Assembly: GCF_003386285.1 (NCBI RefSeq)
Contig: NZ_QPNC01000032.1
Span: forward strand, 1-64,000
Length of the DNA: 64,000 nt
Direction of reading: 5' to 3'
From: Nocardiopsis sp. FIRDI 009
GTDB lineage: Bacteria; Actinomycetota; Actinomycetes; Streptosporangiales; Streptosporangiaceae
Position 1 is the stretch's first letter, and each line of letters begins with the position of its first letter. Below, one piece after another: positions 7,656 through 15,897 of this stretch. Below the pieces are notes generated by a model. It searched no databases and was not told the origin of the DNA. It was given only the letters and a program-made list of their open reading frames with translations. A program made the position numbers and the translations under genes.

Positions 7656-8237
7656 TCACTCCGACCACTCCGCCGTCAGCCGCGCCACGTAGTCGTCGAC
7701 CACCTCTTCGGCGTGCGCCCGGGTGACGCTCCCGGCCATGAGCAGTGATCCGAGTCCGTGGGCCAGAGCCATGACCTCGGTGGCGATCCGCCCCGCCCGC
7801 GCGGCGTCCACCCGCGCCTCGGCGCCGACGATCCCGGCGAGGTGGTCGGCGAGTGCCCGCAGGTGGTCGCGGTAGGCGGCCGCGGCGGCGTCGGGCCTGG
7901 TGATCGCCAGCAGTTCGAGGCAGACGCCGATCCGGTGGAACGCGCGGGCGTCCTCGTCGGTGGGCAGCGCCTCGTCGAAGAACGCCCGGACCGCCGCCGG
8001 CCCGCCCCCCTGCGGCGCCGCCGTCCGCTCCCGCCAGCGCCACAGACTCCGCTCCGCGAGGCGGTCGAGCGCCGCCGTCAACAGCCGTTCCTTGGACTCC
8101 CCGTAGTACTGCACCAGGCGCAGGGACACCCCCGCCTCCGCCGCGACCGCGCGCATGGTGACCGCGTGCAGGCCCTCCCGGCCGAGCAGACGCTCCACGG
8201 CGTCCAGGATCTGCTCACGGCGTTGCGACTCCGACAC
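7656..8237 (-). CDS. TetR-family regulator of the adjacent efflux pump
   Basis: This 193-aa protein has a TetR helix-turn-helix at residues 5-50 (REQILDAVERLLGREGLHAV then VAAEAGVSLRLVQYY) and a ligand-binding C-terminal domain. The GTG start at 8235-8237 is preceded by GGAGGGAGG; a longer reading from 8357 would run through the operator region and is rejected. It is divergent from an MFS pump, with two palindromes between them. Standard drug-responsive repressor of an efflux gene; the ligand is unknown. Confidence 0.9.
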   Translation of the reverse strand: MSESQRREQILDAVERLLGREGLHAVTMRAVAAEAGVSLRLVQYYGESKERLLTAALDRLAERSLWRWRERTAAPQGGGPAAVRAFFDEALPTDEDARAFHRIGVCLELLAITRPDAAAAAYRDHLRALADHLAGIVGAEARVDAARAGRIATEVMALAHGLGSLLMAGSVTRAHAEEVVDDYVARLTAEWSE

Positions 8238-8261
8238 CCCGTCCTCCCTCCGACACTGCGA

Positions 8262-8297
8262 TGATACGCTCGTATCAAGTTGATACACGCGTATCAA
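8262..8297. promoter_or_regulatory. Double TetR operator in the tetR-MFS divergent promoter
   Basis: TGATAC-GCTC-GTATCA (8262-8277) and TTGATAC-ACGC-GTATCAA (8280-8297) are perfect inverted repeats with the same half-site and 4-bp spacer. The inner half-sites form a third dyad, GTATCAA-G-TTGATAC. They sit between the two divergent starts and so can repress both genes. Confidence 0.75.
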
Positions 8298-8306
8298 GGA
8301 GGCCGT

Positions 8307-9680
8307 GTGGCGACCGCTCCCCGAACGCTCGCGCTGTGGGTCGCGTGTGTGGCCCAACTCCTGGTCGTGCTGGACGTCTCCGTGGTCAACGTGGCCCTTC
8401 CCTCGATCCAGGCCGACCTCGCGACGGGCCCGACGCGGACCACCTGGGTGGCGCTCGCCTACGGGCTCGGCTTCGCCGGCGCCCTCCTGGTCGGCGCGCG
8501 GCTGGCCGACGTCCTCGGCACCGGTCCGGTCCTGGCGTGGGGGATCGGCGCGTTCACACTGGCCGGTACCGCGGGCGGGCTCGCCACCGACGGAACGGTG
8601 CTCGTCGGCGCGCGGGCCGCCCAGGGGCTCTGCGCGGCCGTCGTCTCACCGGCGACCCTCACTCTGCTCACCACCACGCACCCGGAGGGCCCGACCCGCA
8701 CCCGCGCCCTCGCGGTGTGGACGGCGGTCAGCCTGGCCGGAGGGGGCCTCGGCACCATCCTCGGCGGAGCCCTCACCGAACTGGTCTCCTGGCGCGCGGT
8801 GCTGCTGGTCAACCTGCCCGTCGGCGCCGCCGTCCTCGCCGGGGCACTCCTCCTGCGCCGGCACGCGCCCACCGCGCCCGGACGGGGGCGGCTCGACCTG
8901 GTCGGCGCGGTCCTGGCGACCGGTGGTTTCACCTGCGCGACCTACGCGCTGTCCGCCGCGGGCACGCCCGCGACCGCCGCGAGCGCCGGTTGGTGCGCCG
9001 CCGCGAGCGCCGTGCTGTTCCTCCTGCTCGGCGCCCAGCAGCGCCGGGCCCCGCACCGGTTGGTGCCTCCGGGTCTGCTGCGCAACCGACTCGTGGTGCG
9101 CGGGAACGTCGCCACCGCGTTGACCGCCGCCTGTTTCCAGGCGGGGTTGTGGTACTTCCTCACCTACCGGATGCAGGGAGCGATGGGGCTCACCCCGATG
9201 CGGGCGGGCCTCGGATTCCTGCCGCTGACGCTGACCGTGCTCGTGGTCAACACCTGGGTCACCCCGCGCCTGATGGCGCGCGTCCCGTCCCGTGCCCTCG
9301 TCGCGCTCGGCGCCGCGACCGCCTCCGCCGGACTCCTCTGGCAGGCGTTCGCGATCGGGGAGGGCTACGTGCTCACCCTGCTCGGGCCGAGCGTGGTGAT
9401 CGGCGTCGGGGGCGGGCTGCTCAACACCCCGCTGGCCACGGTGGTGACCGCCGGGGTGCCCGCGCACGAGGCCGGCGCGGCCTCCGGGCTGATGAACACC
9501 GCCAAACAGTTCGGCGGAGCCCTGGGCCTGGCCGCCGCCTCCGCCGCGACCGCGCTCGCCGGCACCGACCGGGCCGCCTTCCTGCTGATGGGCGGGCTGG
9601 TCGGCACGGTCGCCCTGCTCGCGGCCGGACTCCCCCGCCGGTGTGACCGGCGGGGGTCCGACACCCCCGCCCACGGCTGA
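8307..9680 (+). CDS. MFS multidrug efflux transporter (DHA2, EmrB/QacA type)
   Basis: This 457-aa polytopic membrane protein carries the family's first-helix motif LDVSVVNVALPSIQ (residues about 21-34) and the loop motif GARLADVLG near 72. Hydrophobic segments run to residue about 445, consistent with the 14-helix DHA2 drug:H+ antiporters. The GTG start at 8307 has AAGGAGG four bases upstream. It is divergent from its presumed TetR repressor and under the double operator at 8262-8297. Exports an unidentified toxic compound. Confidence 0.88.
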   Translation: MATAPRTLALWVACVAQLLVVLDVSVVNVALPSIQADLATGPTRTTWVALAYGLGFAGALLVGARLADVLGTGPVLAWGIGAFTLAGTAGGLATDGTVLVGARAAQGLCAAVVSPATLTLLTTTHPEGPTRTRALAVWTAVSLAGGGLGTILGGALTELVSWRAVLLVNLPVGAAVLAGALLLRRHAPTAPGRGRLDLVGAVLATGGFTCATYALSAAGTPATAASAGWCAAASAVLFLLLGAQQRRAPHRLVPPGLLRNRLVVRGNVATALTAACFQAGLWYFLTYRMQGAMGLTPMRAGLGFLPLTLTVLVVNTWVTPRLMARVPSRALVALGAATASAGLLWQAFAIGEGYVLTLLGPSVVIGVGGGLLNTPLATVVTAGVPAHEAGAASGLMNTAKQFGGALGLAAASAATALAGTDRAAFLLMGGLVGTVALLAAGLPRRCDRRGSDTPAHG

Positions 9681-9838
9681 CGGCCCGGGTTCCAACACTG
9701 TCAACCGCGGCACACTCCGCTCGCGCCGTCACGGCGGCGGTGGGACCGTGGAGGGGTGGCGACTCCGTCTCAGGATCGTGCACGGCGCCGGAATCCCCAC
9801 GTCCCGCGGATCCGCGGCCGTGCTGGGGGATGCGTCAC

Positions 9839-12199
9839 ATGGACGGTACGAAGATCGTGCTCTGGGTTCTCGGCGGCGGCACCGCCGTCGCGGTCGTGGT
9901 CGCGGCGTCGACCCTGCGGGCCGCTCCCGCGCCGTTCGTCCTGTTCGTCCCCGTCCTCGCGGCGGCGGTGCTCATCTGGCGCTGCCGGAGGGAGATCGGG
10001 GAGGAGCTCGGCGCCCCCGCCCTGCTGGGGGCCGTAGCGGCTCTCCCCCTCTTCTCCGCGGTCACGGCTCTGGCGATCCTCGACCTGGTCGGCACGCGGT
10101 GCTGCGCACCGGTCCCCGGTGCGGTGACCGCGGTTCCCGGTCCCCCGTGCCTGTGCGGGTTCCTCGGCGGGGACTGGTTCCGCTGGTCGCTGGAGGCCAT
10201 GTTTCCCGTCCTCGCCGGAGATCCACGCCTCCCCCGTCTGGCCGTCCTCCTCGTGCTCAACGCCGTCGTCCTGACGTCCTCGTTCTTCTTCCTCCGGGGG
10301 ATGGCGCACGTCTTCGGCCAACGCGGCCTGCGCCTGTCCGCCCTGGCGATGGGCGCGACCGCCCTCATCTGGGCGGCGTGGAGCCGTTTCCCCGAGGGCC
10401 TCGACCAGCTCCCCGACTGGCCCGATCCGATCCGCGGAGGTTGGACCGCCGCGCTCCTGGTCCTGCTCGCCGGCGGTTACCTGTGGCTGGAGACCACCGC
10501 GGTCAGGCACGAACCCAGCGTGCAGGTCTCCGAGCCCAGGGAACAGGACGACGAGGCGACCAGGAGACTCAACCGCGAACTGAGGCTGAGGCTTCCCGGG
10601 ATCGAGGTGCTCGCGCCCGCGTGGAAGCCCGGAGCGCCGCCGGGGCAGGCCGTCGCCGCCCTGGTCGAGAACAGTGACCTCCCGGGGGCCGGGGTCGCGT
10701 CCGCGCTCATGCGGGTCCTCGGTCTCGTCCTTCCGGTCCCCCCGTCCTACGGCGTCCGGGTCCGGGCCGACGGACCGGAGGGAAACGACCCCGAGGAGTC
10801 CGGGTACGTGTCGGCCACCGTCGAGATCCACGACCGCGTCTCCGGCAGGAGCCTGCACCAGATCACACTGCCCCCGCTCCGTTCGGACCTGGCGGCCGTT
10901 CGTGCGGCCGGATTCGTCGCGACCCGCGTGTTCGCGGAGGACCCGCTGATACCGGACTGGGCGAAGGGGACCTACCAGGGGGAGGATCTGGCCGCGTACC
11001 TGCTGGTCAAGGAACTCCCGAGACTCGACAGGAGATACTGGGAGCGGCGTTCCACCGACCTTCACGAAGACTATGACGCCTTCCACGGCATACAGCGGGA
11101 GCGCATCAGGATTCTCCGGCGCGTGGCGTACTCCCGACGCGTCTCAGGGATAGTGCGCTATGAACTGGCCTCGCTCTACGAACAGGACGGAAAGCATGTC
11201 AAGGCGCTGCGCCTGCACGCCCTCAACCGCGCCCACTACTCGTCCGAGAGCGGCCGGAACAAGATCTTCCAGAGAAGCCGCTACCGCATGGTCGTCCTGC
11301 TGAAGATGATCGCCAACCACAGGTTCGCGGACGTGTGGAGCGCGGCGGACCCGCAGGACCGACGCGACGTCTTCCACGCCCTGCGGCTCGCCGGGCTCCT
11401 GCCCGACGGCCTCCGGGAGGAGGGGTTCGTCTCACCCAGTGGGGGTGACGACGGTCTCCGAAGCACGCGCCTGGTCCTGCTCCGCGTGGCCGAGGCGGAG
11501 ACCGGGGCGATGGCGGAACACTTCTCCCGGAGCAGGCTGGTCTGCGAGAACATCAGGTGGCGCGGAAAGAATCCCTACAGCGTCCTGCCCCCTGGGGCCG
11601 CCTCCCAGGAATCCCCCTGGCGGAGATGGGAGTACTACGATCTCGGACTCCGCCTGCTGCGCAGCAGTATCGAGAGCAGGATCGTGTCGGCGGGCGGAAC
11701 CCCCCGACCGGAGCTTCCCGGCCGGAGGAGGAAGCGGCCCGCCCGAGGGGTGAGGGACGTCGACGCGTTCAGGAGGGCCAACCCCGGGTGGGGGACATGG
11801 GCGCTCACCTACAACAAGGCGTCCCTGATCGCCACCCAGCGGGTGGAGTCGAAGACCCCCTCCAGCGAGGAGGAGAGGGAGGAGGTGGCGAGATCCGTGG
11901 ATGATGTCATCGCGACGCTCCGCGAGGCGCTGAACCCCTCGGTGTGCGAACACTACCGCCCCTCCGAACTCATGGCCTGCGATCCGGACCTGGAGTGCAT
12001 GCAGGGCGAACCGCGGTTCATCTCCCTTCTCCGGGAACAGTACGACCGCGACTGGCAGGTCAAGCCCCACTTCCGCGACTCCCTCGGCCAAAGGTTGGCC
12101 GCACGCCCGACGCGGCCGTCCCACCGGCGTCTCCCGGGCGGGAACCGGATCCCCCCGCCCGCCTCCGGAACGCGTGAGGGGGGCGGGTCCCGCGTATGA
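9839..12199 (+). CDS. Large membrane-anchored protein of unknown function
   Basis: I do not recognise this 786-aa protein. The first 240 residues contain about six hydrophobic segments (for example IVLWVLGGGTAVAVVVAAS, LAVLLVLNAVVLTSSFFFL, AALLVLLAGGYLWL). Residues about 245-786 are a soluble, charged, probably helical region. Near the C-terminus, the stretch WALTYNKASLIATQ, then DPDLECMQGEPRFISLL, resembles the closing motif of TPR-like proteins. ATG 9839 was chosen with GGGGGA about eight bases upstream; ATG 9830 has no room for a ribosome site. The gene stands alone between an MFS pump and a SUFU protein. A scaffold or sensor role is only a guess. Confidence 0.7.
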   Translation: MDGTKIVLWVLGGGTAVAVVVAASTLRAAPAPFVLFVPVLAAAVLIWRCRREIGEELGAPALLGAVAALPLFSAVTALAILDLVGTRCCAPVPGAVTAVPGPPCLCGFLGGDWFRWSLEAMFPVLAGDPRLPRLAVLLVLNAVVLTSSFFFLRGMAHVFGQRGLRLSALAMGATALIWAAWSRFPEGLDQLPDWPDPIRGGWTAALLVLLAGGYLWLETTAVRHEPSVQVSEPREQDDEATRRLNRELRLRLPGIEVLAPAWKPGAPPGQAVAALVENSDLPGAGVASALMRVLGLVLPVPPSYGVRVRADGPEGNDPEESGYVSATVEIHDRVSGRSLHQITLPPLRSDLAAVRAAGFVATRVFAEDPLIPDWAKGTYQGEDLAAYLLVKELPRLDRRYWERRSTDLHEDYDAFHGIQRERIRILRRVAYSRRVSGIVRYELASLYEQDGKHVKALRLHALNRAHYSSESGRNKIFQRSRYRMVVLLKMIANHRFADVWSAADPQDRRDVFHALRLAGLLPDGLREEGFVSPSGGDDGLRSTRLVLLRVAEAETGAMAEHFSRSRLVCENIRWRGKNPYSVLPPGAASQESPWRRWEYYDLGLRLLRSSIESRIVSAGGTPRPELPGRRRKRPARGVRDVDAFRRANPGWGTWALTYNKASLIATQRVESKTPSSEEEREEVARSVDDVIATLREALNPSVCEHYRPSELMACDPDLECMQGEPRFISLLREQYDRDWQVKPHFRDSLGQRLAARPTRPSHRRLPGGNRIPPPASGTREGGGSRV

Positions 12200-12265
12200 G
12201 GGGCCAGCGGACGGCCTCGGCGACAGCCGTCCCGCCGCCCCGCCGCGGTCTGGGAGGATGGCCCG

Positions 12266-12844
12266 ATGAGCGATACGGGTCCGTCGGCCGCGGAGGCCGT
12301 CGAGGTACACGTCCGGGGGTTCTTCACGGGGCACCCCGTGGAGGCCGTCGACCACACCCCCGGTCTCCGAGGGCGGAAGGCCGTTCCCGACCGGCGCGTT
12401 CTCGTCGTGGGGCCCGGTCCGCGCGGCGACTGCTGGACCTACGTGACCGCCGGGTGCTGCGCGCCGGCGGAGGAGGACGGCCGCGGACGCGAGTTCGTCA
12501 TGACCGCGCACGTCCGTGACCAGCGGTTCATCGAACTCATGGCGATGGTCGCCGGCTACCACCTCGAAGGGCGTCGGCTCGACGTGGAACACAGCGTCCC
12601 GATCGGCGAACCGTGGGTGCCGGGTTCGACCTGTGACCACCTGCTGATCAGCCTGCCCTACCTCCACGGCCCCGGGCTCGAACACTGCCCGGTGCCCGGG
12701 GGACACGCCCGCGTCCTGTGGGCCCTGCCCGTGACCGCCGCCGAGATCGAGTTCCGCCGGCGTCACGGGCACGAGGCGCTGGAACGGCTCTTCGACGAGG
12801 CGGAGATCATCCCCACCGATCCGTTCCGGGCGTCGGTCGCCTGA
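12266..12844 (+). CDS. Suppressor-of-fused (SUFU) domain protein
   Basis: This 192-aa soluble protein matches bacterial SUFU-domain proteins: DCWTYVTAGCC (about residues 52-62), the VPIGEPWVPGSTCDHLLISL core (about 111-130), and the ending VLWALPVTAAEIEFRRRHG with LFDEAEIIPTDPFRASV. Bacterial members often act as immunity proteins or partners of toxins, but many are solitary and uncharacterised. No toxin gene is obvious next to it. Function beyond the fold is unknown. Confidence 0.78.
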   Translation: MSDTGPSAAEAVEVHVRGFFTGHPVEAVDHTPGLRGRKAVPDRRVLVVGPGPRGDCWTYVTAGCCAPAEEDGRGREFVMTAHVRDQRFIELMAMVAGYHLEGRRLDVEHSVPIGEPWVPGSTCDHLLISLPYLHGPGLEHCPVPGGHARVLWALPVTAAEIEFRRRHGHEALERLFDEAEIIPTDPFRASVA

Positions 12845-13085
12845 CCCCCGAACCGACCGCCGACGACACCGGTCTCTACACTGGGGTCCAGACAGCGGCT
12901 TCGTCCCGATCCGTCGGAGATCCGCCGTCGTCTCCCCCCGTCCGGTCACGGCGCGATGCTCGCGCCACCCGGGTGCGATGACCACGAATCCCGCTCCGGG
13001 CCCACGCGCGCTCCCACACCCGCCGCGCCTCCCGACCGGGATCATCCGATCACCACGACACCGGTGGGTCAGTCCCCCACCAGAG
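12845..13085. other. Intergenic, no gene seen
   Basis: About 240 bp between the SUFU gene and the RCK-type gene. I see no convincing ORF or RNA. It contains the promoter side of the next gene, but no clear -35/-10 pair. Confidence 0.4.
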
Positions 13086-14453
13086 ATGAACCGGCCCATG
13101 AGTCAAGCACCCGCTCCCGTCCGGCACCGCTCGTTCGTCATCATCGGTGACACCAACCTGGCACGCGGGGTGTGCGCGTCGCTTCGGGAGGAGACGCACG
13201 CCGTCCGGCATCTCGTCCAGCCCAGGGACGAGGAGCTGCGCGCGGTGATGTCGACACCCCACGACGCCGTGGCGGTGCTGCTGCACGACGACGCCGCCGC
13301 GCTGCGGTACGCGCTGGCGGTCGCGCACATGTCCCCCGACATCCGGATCGTCGTCACCATCTTCGACCGGACCGTGGCCGACGAAGTGCTCCGGCTGCTC
13401 CCGCAGTGCCACGTGACCTCCCCCGCCGACCTGGTGGCTCCCGCCCTGGCCGGACCGTGCGCGGACCCCGGCATCGTCGCGCTGTACGACGACGGCGCCC
13501 GTGCGCGGGCGGTCCGGGTGGCCGACGGAGACCCGCCGCGTGCCGAGGAGTGGACGCGCGGACGCACGGGATGGCGGGCGTGGTGGGGCCGGTTGGCGGG
13601 ACAGTTGCGCTCCTACGACCCGGGCACCCGTCTCATGCTCGGGGGCCTGACCGGAATCGTCGCGTCACTGTTCCTCGACTGGTTGTGGCTGCTCAGCCTC
13701 GGTCATCCGCCCGCCGAGGCCCTCTTCCACGCCGCGCGCGTGGTCGCCGCGGTCGGACCGGCGACCGCGGCGGAGCGCTCGACCGCCTACCAGCTGGTCT
13801 CCGGCGCTCTCATGCTCGGCACGATCGTGTTCACCGCCATGTTCACCGCGGGTCTCGTCGAGCGGATGCTCGGCCCCCGCCTCGTCGGTCTGATCGGATC
13901 CCGTACCGTCCCCCGGTTCGGGCACGTGATCGTCGTCGGCGTCGGTCAGGTCGGGCTCCGGCTCTGCTGCGAACTGCGCCGACTGGGCGTCCCCGTCGTC
14001 GGCGTGGAACGGGACCCGCACGCACCGAACGTACGTCTCGCCCGCTCCCTGGGCATTCCGGTGGTGGCCGGACACGGCGGTGACCGGACCGTCCTCGAAA
14101 GGCTCCACCTCCGCCGCGCCCGGGCCCTGGCCGCCGTCGGCTCCGACGACCTGGACAACATCGCCGTCTCCATCGCCGCCCAGGGTGTGTCCCCCGGAAC
14201 GAGGGTCGTCCTGCGCGCGGGTGAGCACGAGGCGATCGCCGAGACCCGCTCGCTCCTGCCCCTGGGCACCATCCGCGACGTGACCAGCCTGTCCTCCGCC
14301 TACGTGCTGGAGCGGCTCCTCGGCGGCCGAGCCACCGGCGTCATCGCGCACGGGCACGAGGTGTTCGTGCGTCTGCCCGACGGCGCCTTCACGCCCTGGC
14401 CGCTGGCCGCGCGCCGGGGGTGCGAGCACGTGGACACCGCGATTCCCGTCTGA
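13086..14453 (+). CDS. Dual TrkA-N (RCK) protein with a two-helix channel-like core
   Basis: This 455-aa protein has three parts. An N-terminal Rossmann-like RCK domain (about residues 8-145; FVIIGDTNLARGV). Two transmembrane helices flanking a pore-loop-like segment (about 180-275; TM1 near GIVASLFLDWLWLLSL, TM2 near ALMLGTIVFTAMFTAGL). A second RCK domain (about 280-455) with the NAD-binding GVGQVG. The loop reads AARVVAAVGPATA where K+ channels carry TVGYGD, so a canonical selectivity filter is missing. The topology resembles RCK-gated K+ channels. ATG 13086 was preferred over 13098; neither has a strong ribosome site. Ion specificity is uncertain. Confidence 0.78.
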   Translation: MNRPMSQAPAPVRHRSFVIIGDTNLARGVCASLREETHAVRHLVQPRDEELRAVMSTPHDAVAVLLHDDAAALRYALAVAHMSPDIRIVVTIFDRTVADEVLRLLPQCHVTSPADLVAPALAGPCADPGIVALYDDGARARAVRVADGDPPRAEEWTRGRTGWRAWWGRLAGQLRSYDPGTRLMLGGLTGIVASLFLDWLWLLSLGHPPAEALFHAARVVAAVGPATAAERSTAYQLVSGALMLGTIVFTAMFTAGLVERMLGPRLVGLIGSRTVPRFGHVIVVGVGQVGLRLCCELRRLGVPVVGVERDPHAPNVRLARSLGIPVVAGHGGDRTVLERLHLRRARALAAVGSDDLDNIAVSIAAQGVSPGTRVVLRAGEHEAIAETRSLLPLGTIRDVTSLSSAYVLERLLGGRATGVIAHGHEVFVRLPDGAFTPWPLAARRGCEHVDTAIPV

Positions 14454-15083
14454 CCGCCACCCGTGCCCCCGGCGGATGACCCATTCGGCCACGGCGAGGT
14501 TGATCACCCAGCCCGCGCCCATGAGCAGCGCGTGCGTGAGTTCGCCAGGGTCGCCGAGGAACAGGACCCAGGGCAGGTGGGTGAACACCTGCGTGCCCGC
14601 GCCCTGGCCGATCGCGTACCCGCGGATCATCCAGGCCCGGTGCCGGGCGATGTCACGCCGCCGTACCGCGACGAGGGCGAGGACGAGGGACAGCGCCATG
14701 ACCGCGCCGAACACGAGCCGCTGGGCGGTGAGGAAGGCGCCGTCGGCCACTTCGGGGAGGTCGTAGAACACGGTCATCCACAGCCCCGACAGCGCCGCGA
14801 CGACCCCCAGCGGAACCAGCAGCCGCCCGGCGGCACGGTGCCAGCCGATCCACCGGCGGCGCAGCCCGGGGGTGAACTGGACGGCCCCCAGCAGGCAGTA
14901 CACGCTGGCGCTGACGATGTGCGCCACGACGGGCACGGGATCGGTGAGGAAGCGGGCGTTGTCCGGTGTGGGCTCGGCGCCACCGGCCAGCTCGCCCAGC
15001 CGGAAGGCGCCGGCGAGCACCGGAACGGCGCTGAGCGCGAGCAGGGCGACGAGTACGGTCCAGCCCGTTCTGGAGCGGGTCAC
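13665..15083 (-). CDS. DUF2306 membrane protein, open frame reading far past its normal end
   Basis: The first 208 codons (about 14460-15083) encode a DUF2306 integral membrane protein with six or so hydrophobic segments, for example TVLVALLALSAVPVLAGAF, VVAHIVSASVYCLLGAVQF and LLMGAGWVINLAVAEWVI. Relatives end shortly after this last helix. Here no stop occurs; the frame continues for 264 codons antisense to the RCK gene until TGA at 13665. That tail looks like antisense shadow, not protein. Either the stop has been lost or a one-base shift hides it: a neighbouring frame stops at 14389. The start is GTG 15081-15083 with AAGGGA upstream. Function of DUF2306 is unknown. Confidence 0.6.
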   Translation of the reverse strand: MTRSRTGWTVLVALLALSAVPVLAGAFRLGELAGGAEPTPDNARFLTDPVPVVAHIVSASVYCLLGAVQFTPGLRRRWIGWHRAAGRLLVPLGVVAALSGLWMTVFYDLPEVADGAFLTAQRLVFGAVMALSLVLALVAVRRRDIARHRAWMIRGYAIGQGAGTQVFTHLPWVLFLGDPGELTHALLMGAGWVINLAVAEWVIRRGHGWRSDGNRGVHVLAPPARGQRPGREGAVGQTHEHLVPVRDDAGGSAAEEPLQHVGGGQAGHVADGAQGQERAGLGDRLVLTRAQDDPRSGGHTLGGDGDGDVVQVVGADGGQGPGAAEVEPFEDGPVTAVSGHHRNAQGAGETYVRCVRVPFHADDGDAQSAQFAAEPEPDLTDADDDHVPEPGDGTGSDQTDEAGAEHPLDETRGEHGGEHDRAEHESAGDQLVGGRALRRGRRSDRGDHARGVEEGLGGRMTEAEQPQPVEEQ

Positions 15084-15210
15084 GGCGAGTCCCTTCGGTC
15101 GGCCGGCGGCGGCATGGCTCCACCGTGGCGGCCGAGGGGGAGGCGGCGCATCGGGACTCGGGCCCGAACCGGGTCGGTCGAAAGTGCGAGGGGCGGGCCC
15201 TACCTCCGGG

Positions 15211-15897
15211 TCACCCCCGGGCGGTTCCGTCGCGGCCGGAGCGGTTCCTCACCCGCCTGGTCTCGTAGGCCCATATCGCGATCTCGACCCGGTTGCGGGC
15301 CCCGAGCTTGGCCATGAGGCTGGCGACGTGGGTCTTGACCGTGCTGAGCGAGATGTGGCACTCGGCGGCGATCTCGCCGTTGGTCCGCCCCCGGGCGACG
15401 GCGGCGAGGATCTGCTCCTCCCGGCCGGTGAGCGGTTCGACGGGCTGGACCGGCGGCTCGGCCGGCCCGGAGTCGGCGAAGGCGTCGAGCAGCCGCGCGG
15501 TGACGCTCGGCGCGATGAGGGCGTCGCCCTGGGCGGCGGCGCGCACGGCCCGGGTGAGCAGATCGGCTCCGGCGTCCTTGAGAAGGAACCCCCGTGCCCC
15601 CGCCCGGAGGGCGGCGTAGACGTGGTCGTCGAGGTCGAAGACGGTGATGACGACGACGGCGAGGGGGTTCTCGACGTCCGGCCCGGCGAGGGCTCGGGTG
15701 GCCTCGACGCCGTCGACCCCGGGCATGCGGATGTCGAACAGGCACACGTCGGGCCGCAGGCGCCGCGCGAGCTCGACGGCCTCCGCGCCGTCGGCGGCCT
15801 GGCCGACGACGGAGATACCGGGCTGGGCGTCCAGGATCATCGCCAGGCCGGTGCGGACGATCTCCTGGTCGTCGGCGACGATCACCCGAATGCTCAT
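15211..15897 (-). CDS. NarL/FixJ-family response regulator
   Basis: This 228-aa protein has a receiver domain (residues 1-120; phosphoacceptor Asp in CLFDIRMPG, switch region VITVF, KDA lysine) and a C-terminal LuxR-type helix-turn-helix (about 155-215; LTGREEQILAAVARGRTNGE and STVKTHVASLMAKLG). It overlaps the upstream sensor kinase by ATGA, so the two form a dedicated two-component pair. No target operon is obvious. Confidence 0.93.
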   Translation of the reverse strand: MSIRVIVADDQEIVRTGLAMILDAQPGISVVGQAADGAEAVELARRLRPDVCLFDIRMPGVDGVEATRALAGPDVENPLAVVVITVFDLDDHVYAALRAGARGFLLKDAGADLLTRAVRAAAQGDALIAPSVTARLLDAFADSGPAEPPVQPVEPLTGREEQILAAVARGRTNGEIAAECHISLSTVKTHVASLMAKLGARNRVEIAIWAYETRRVRNRSGRDGTARG

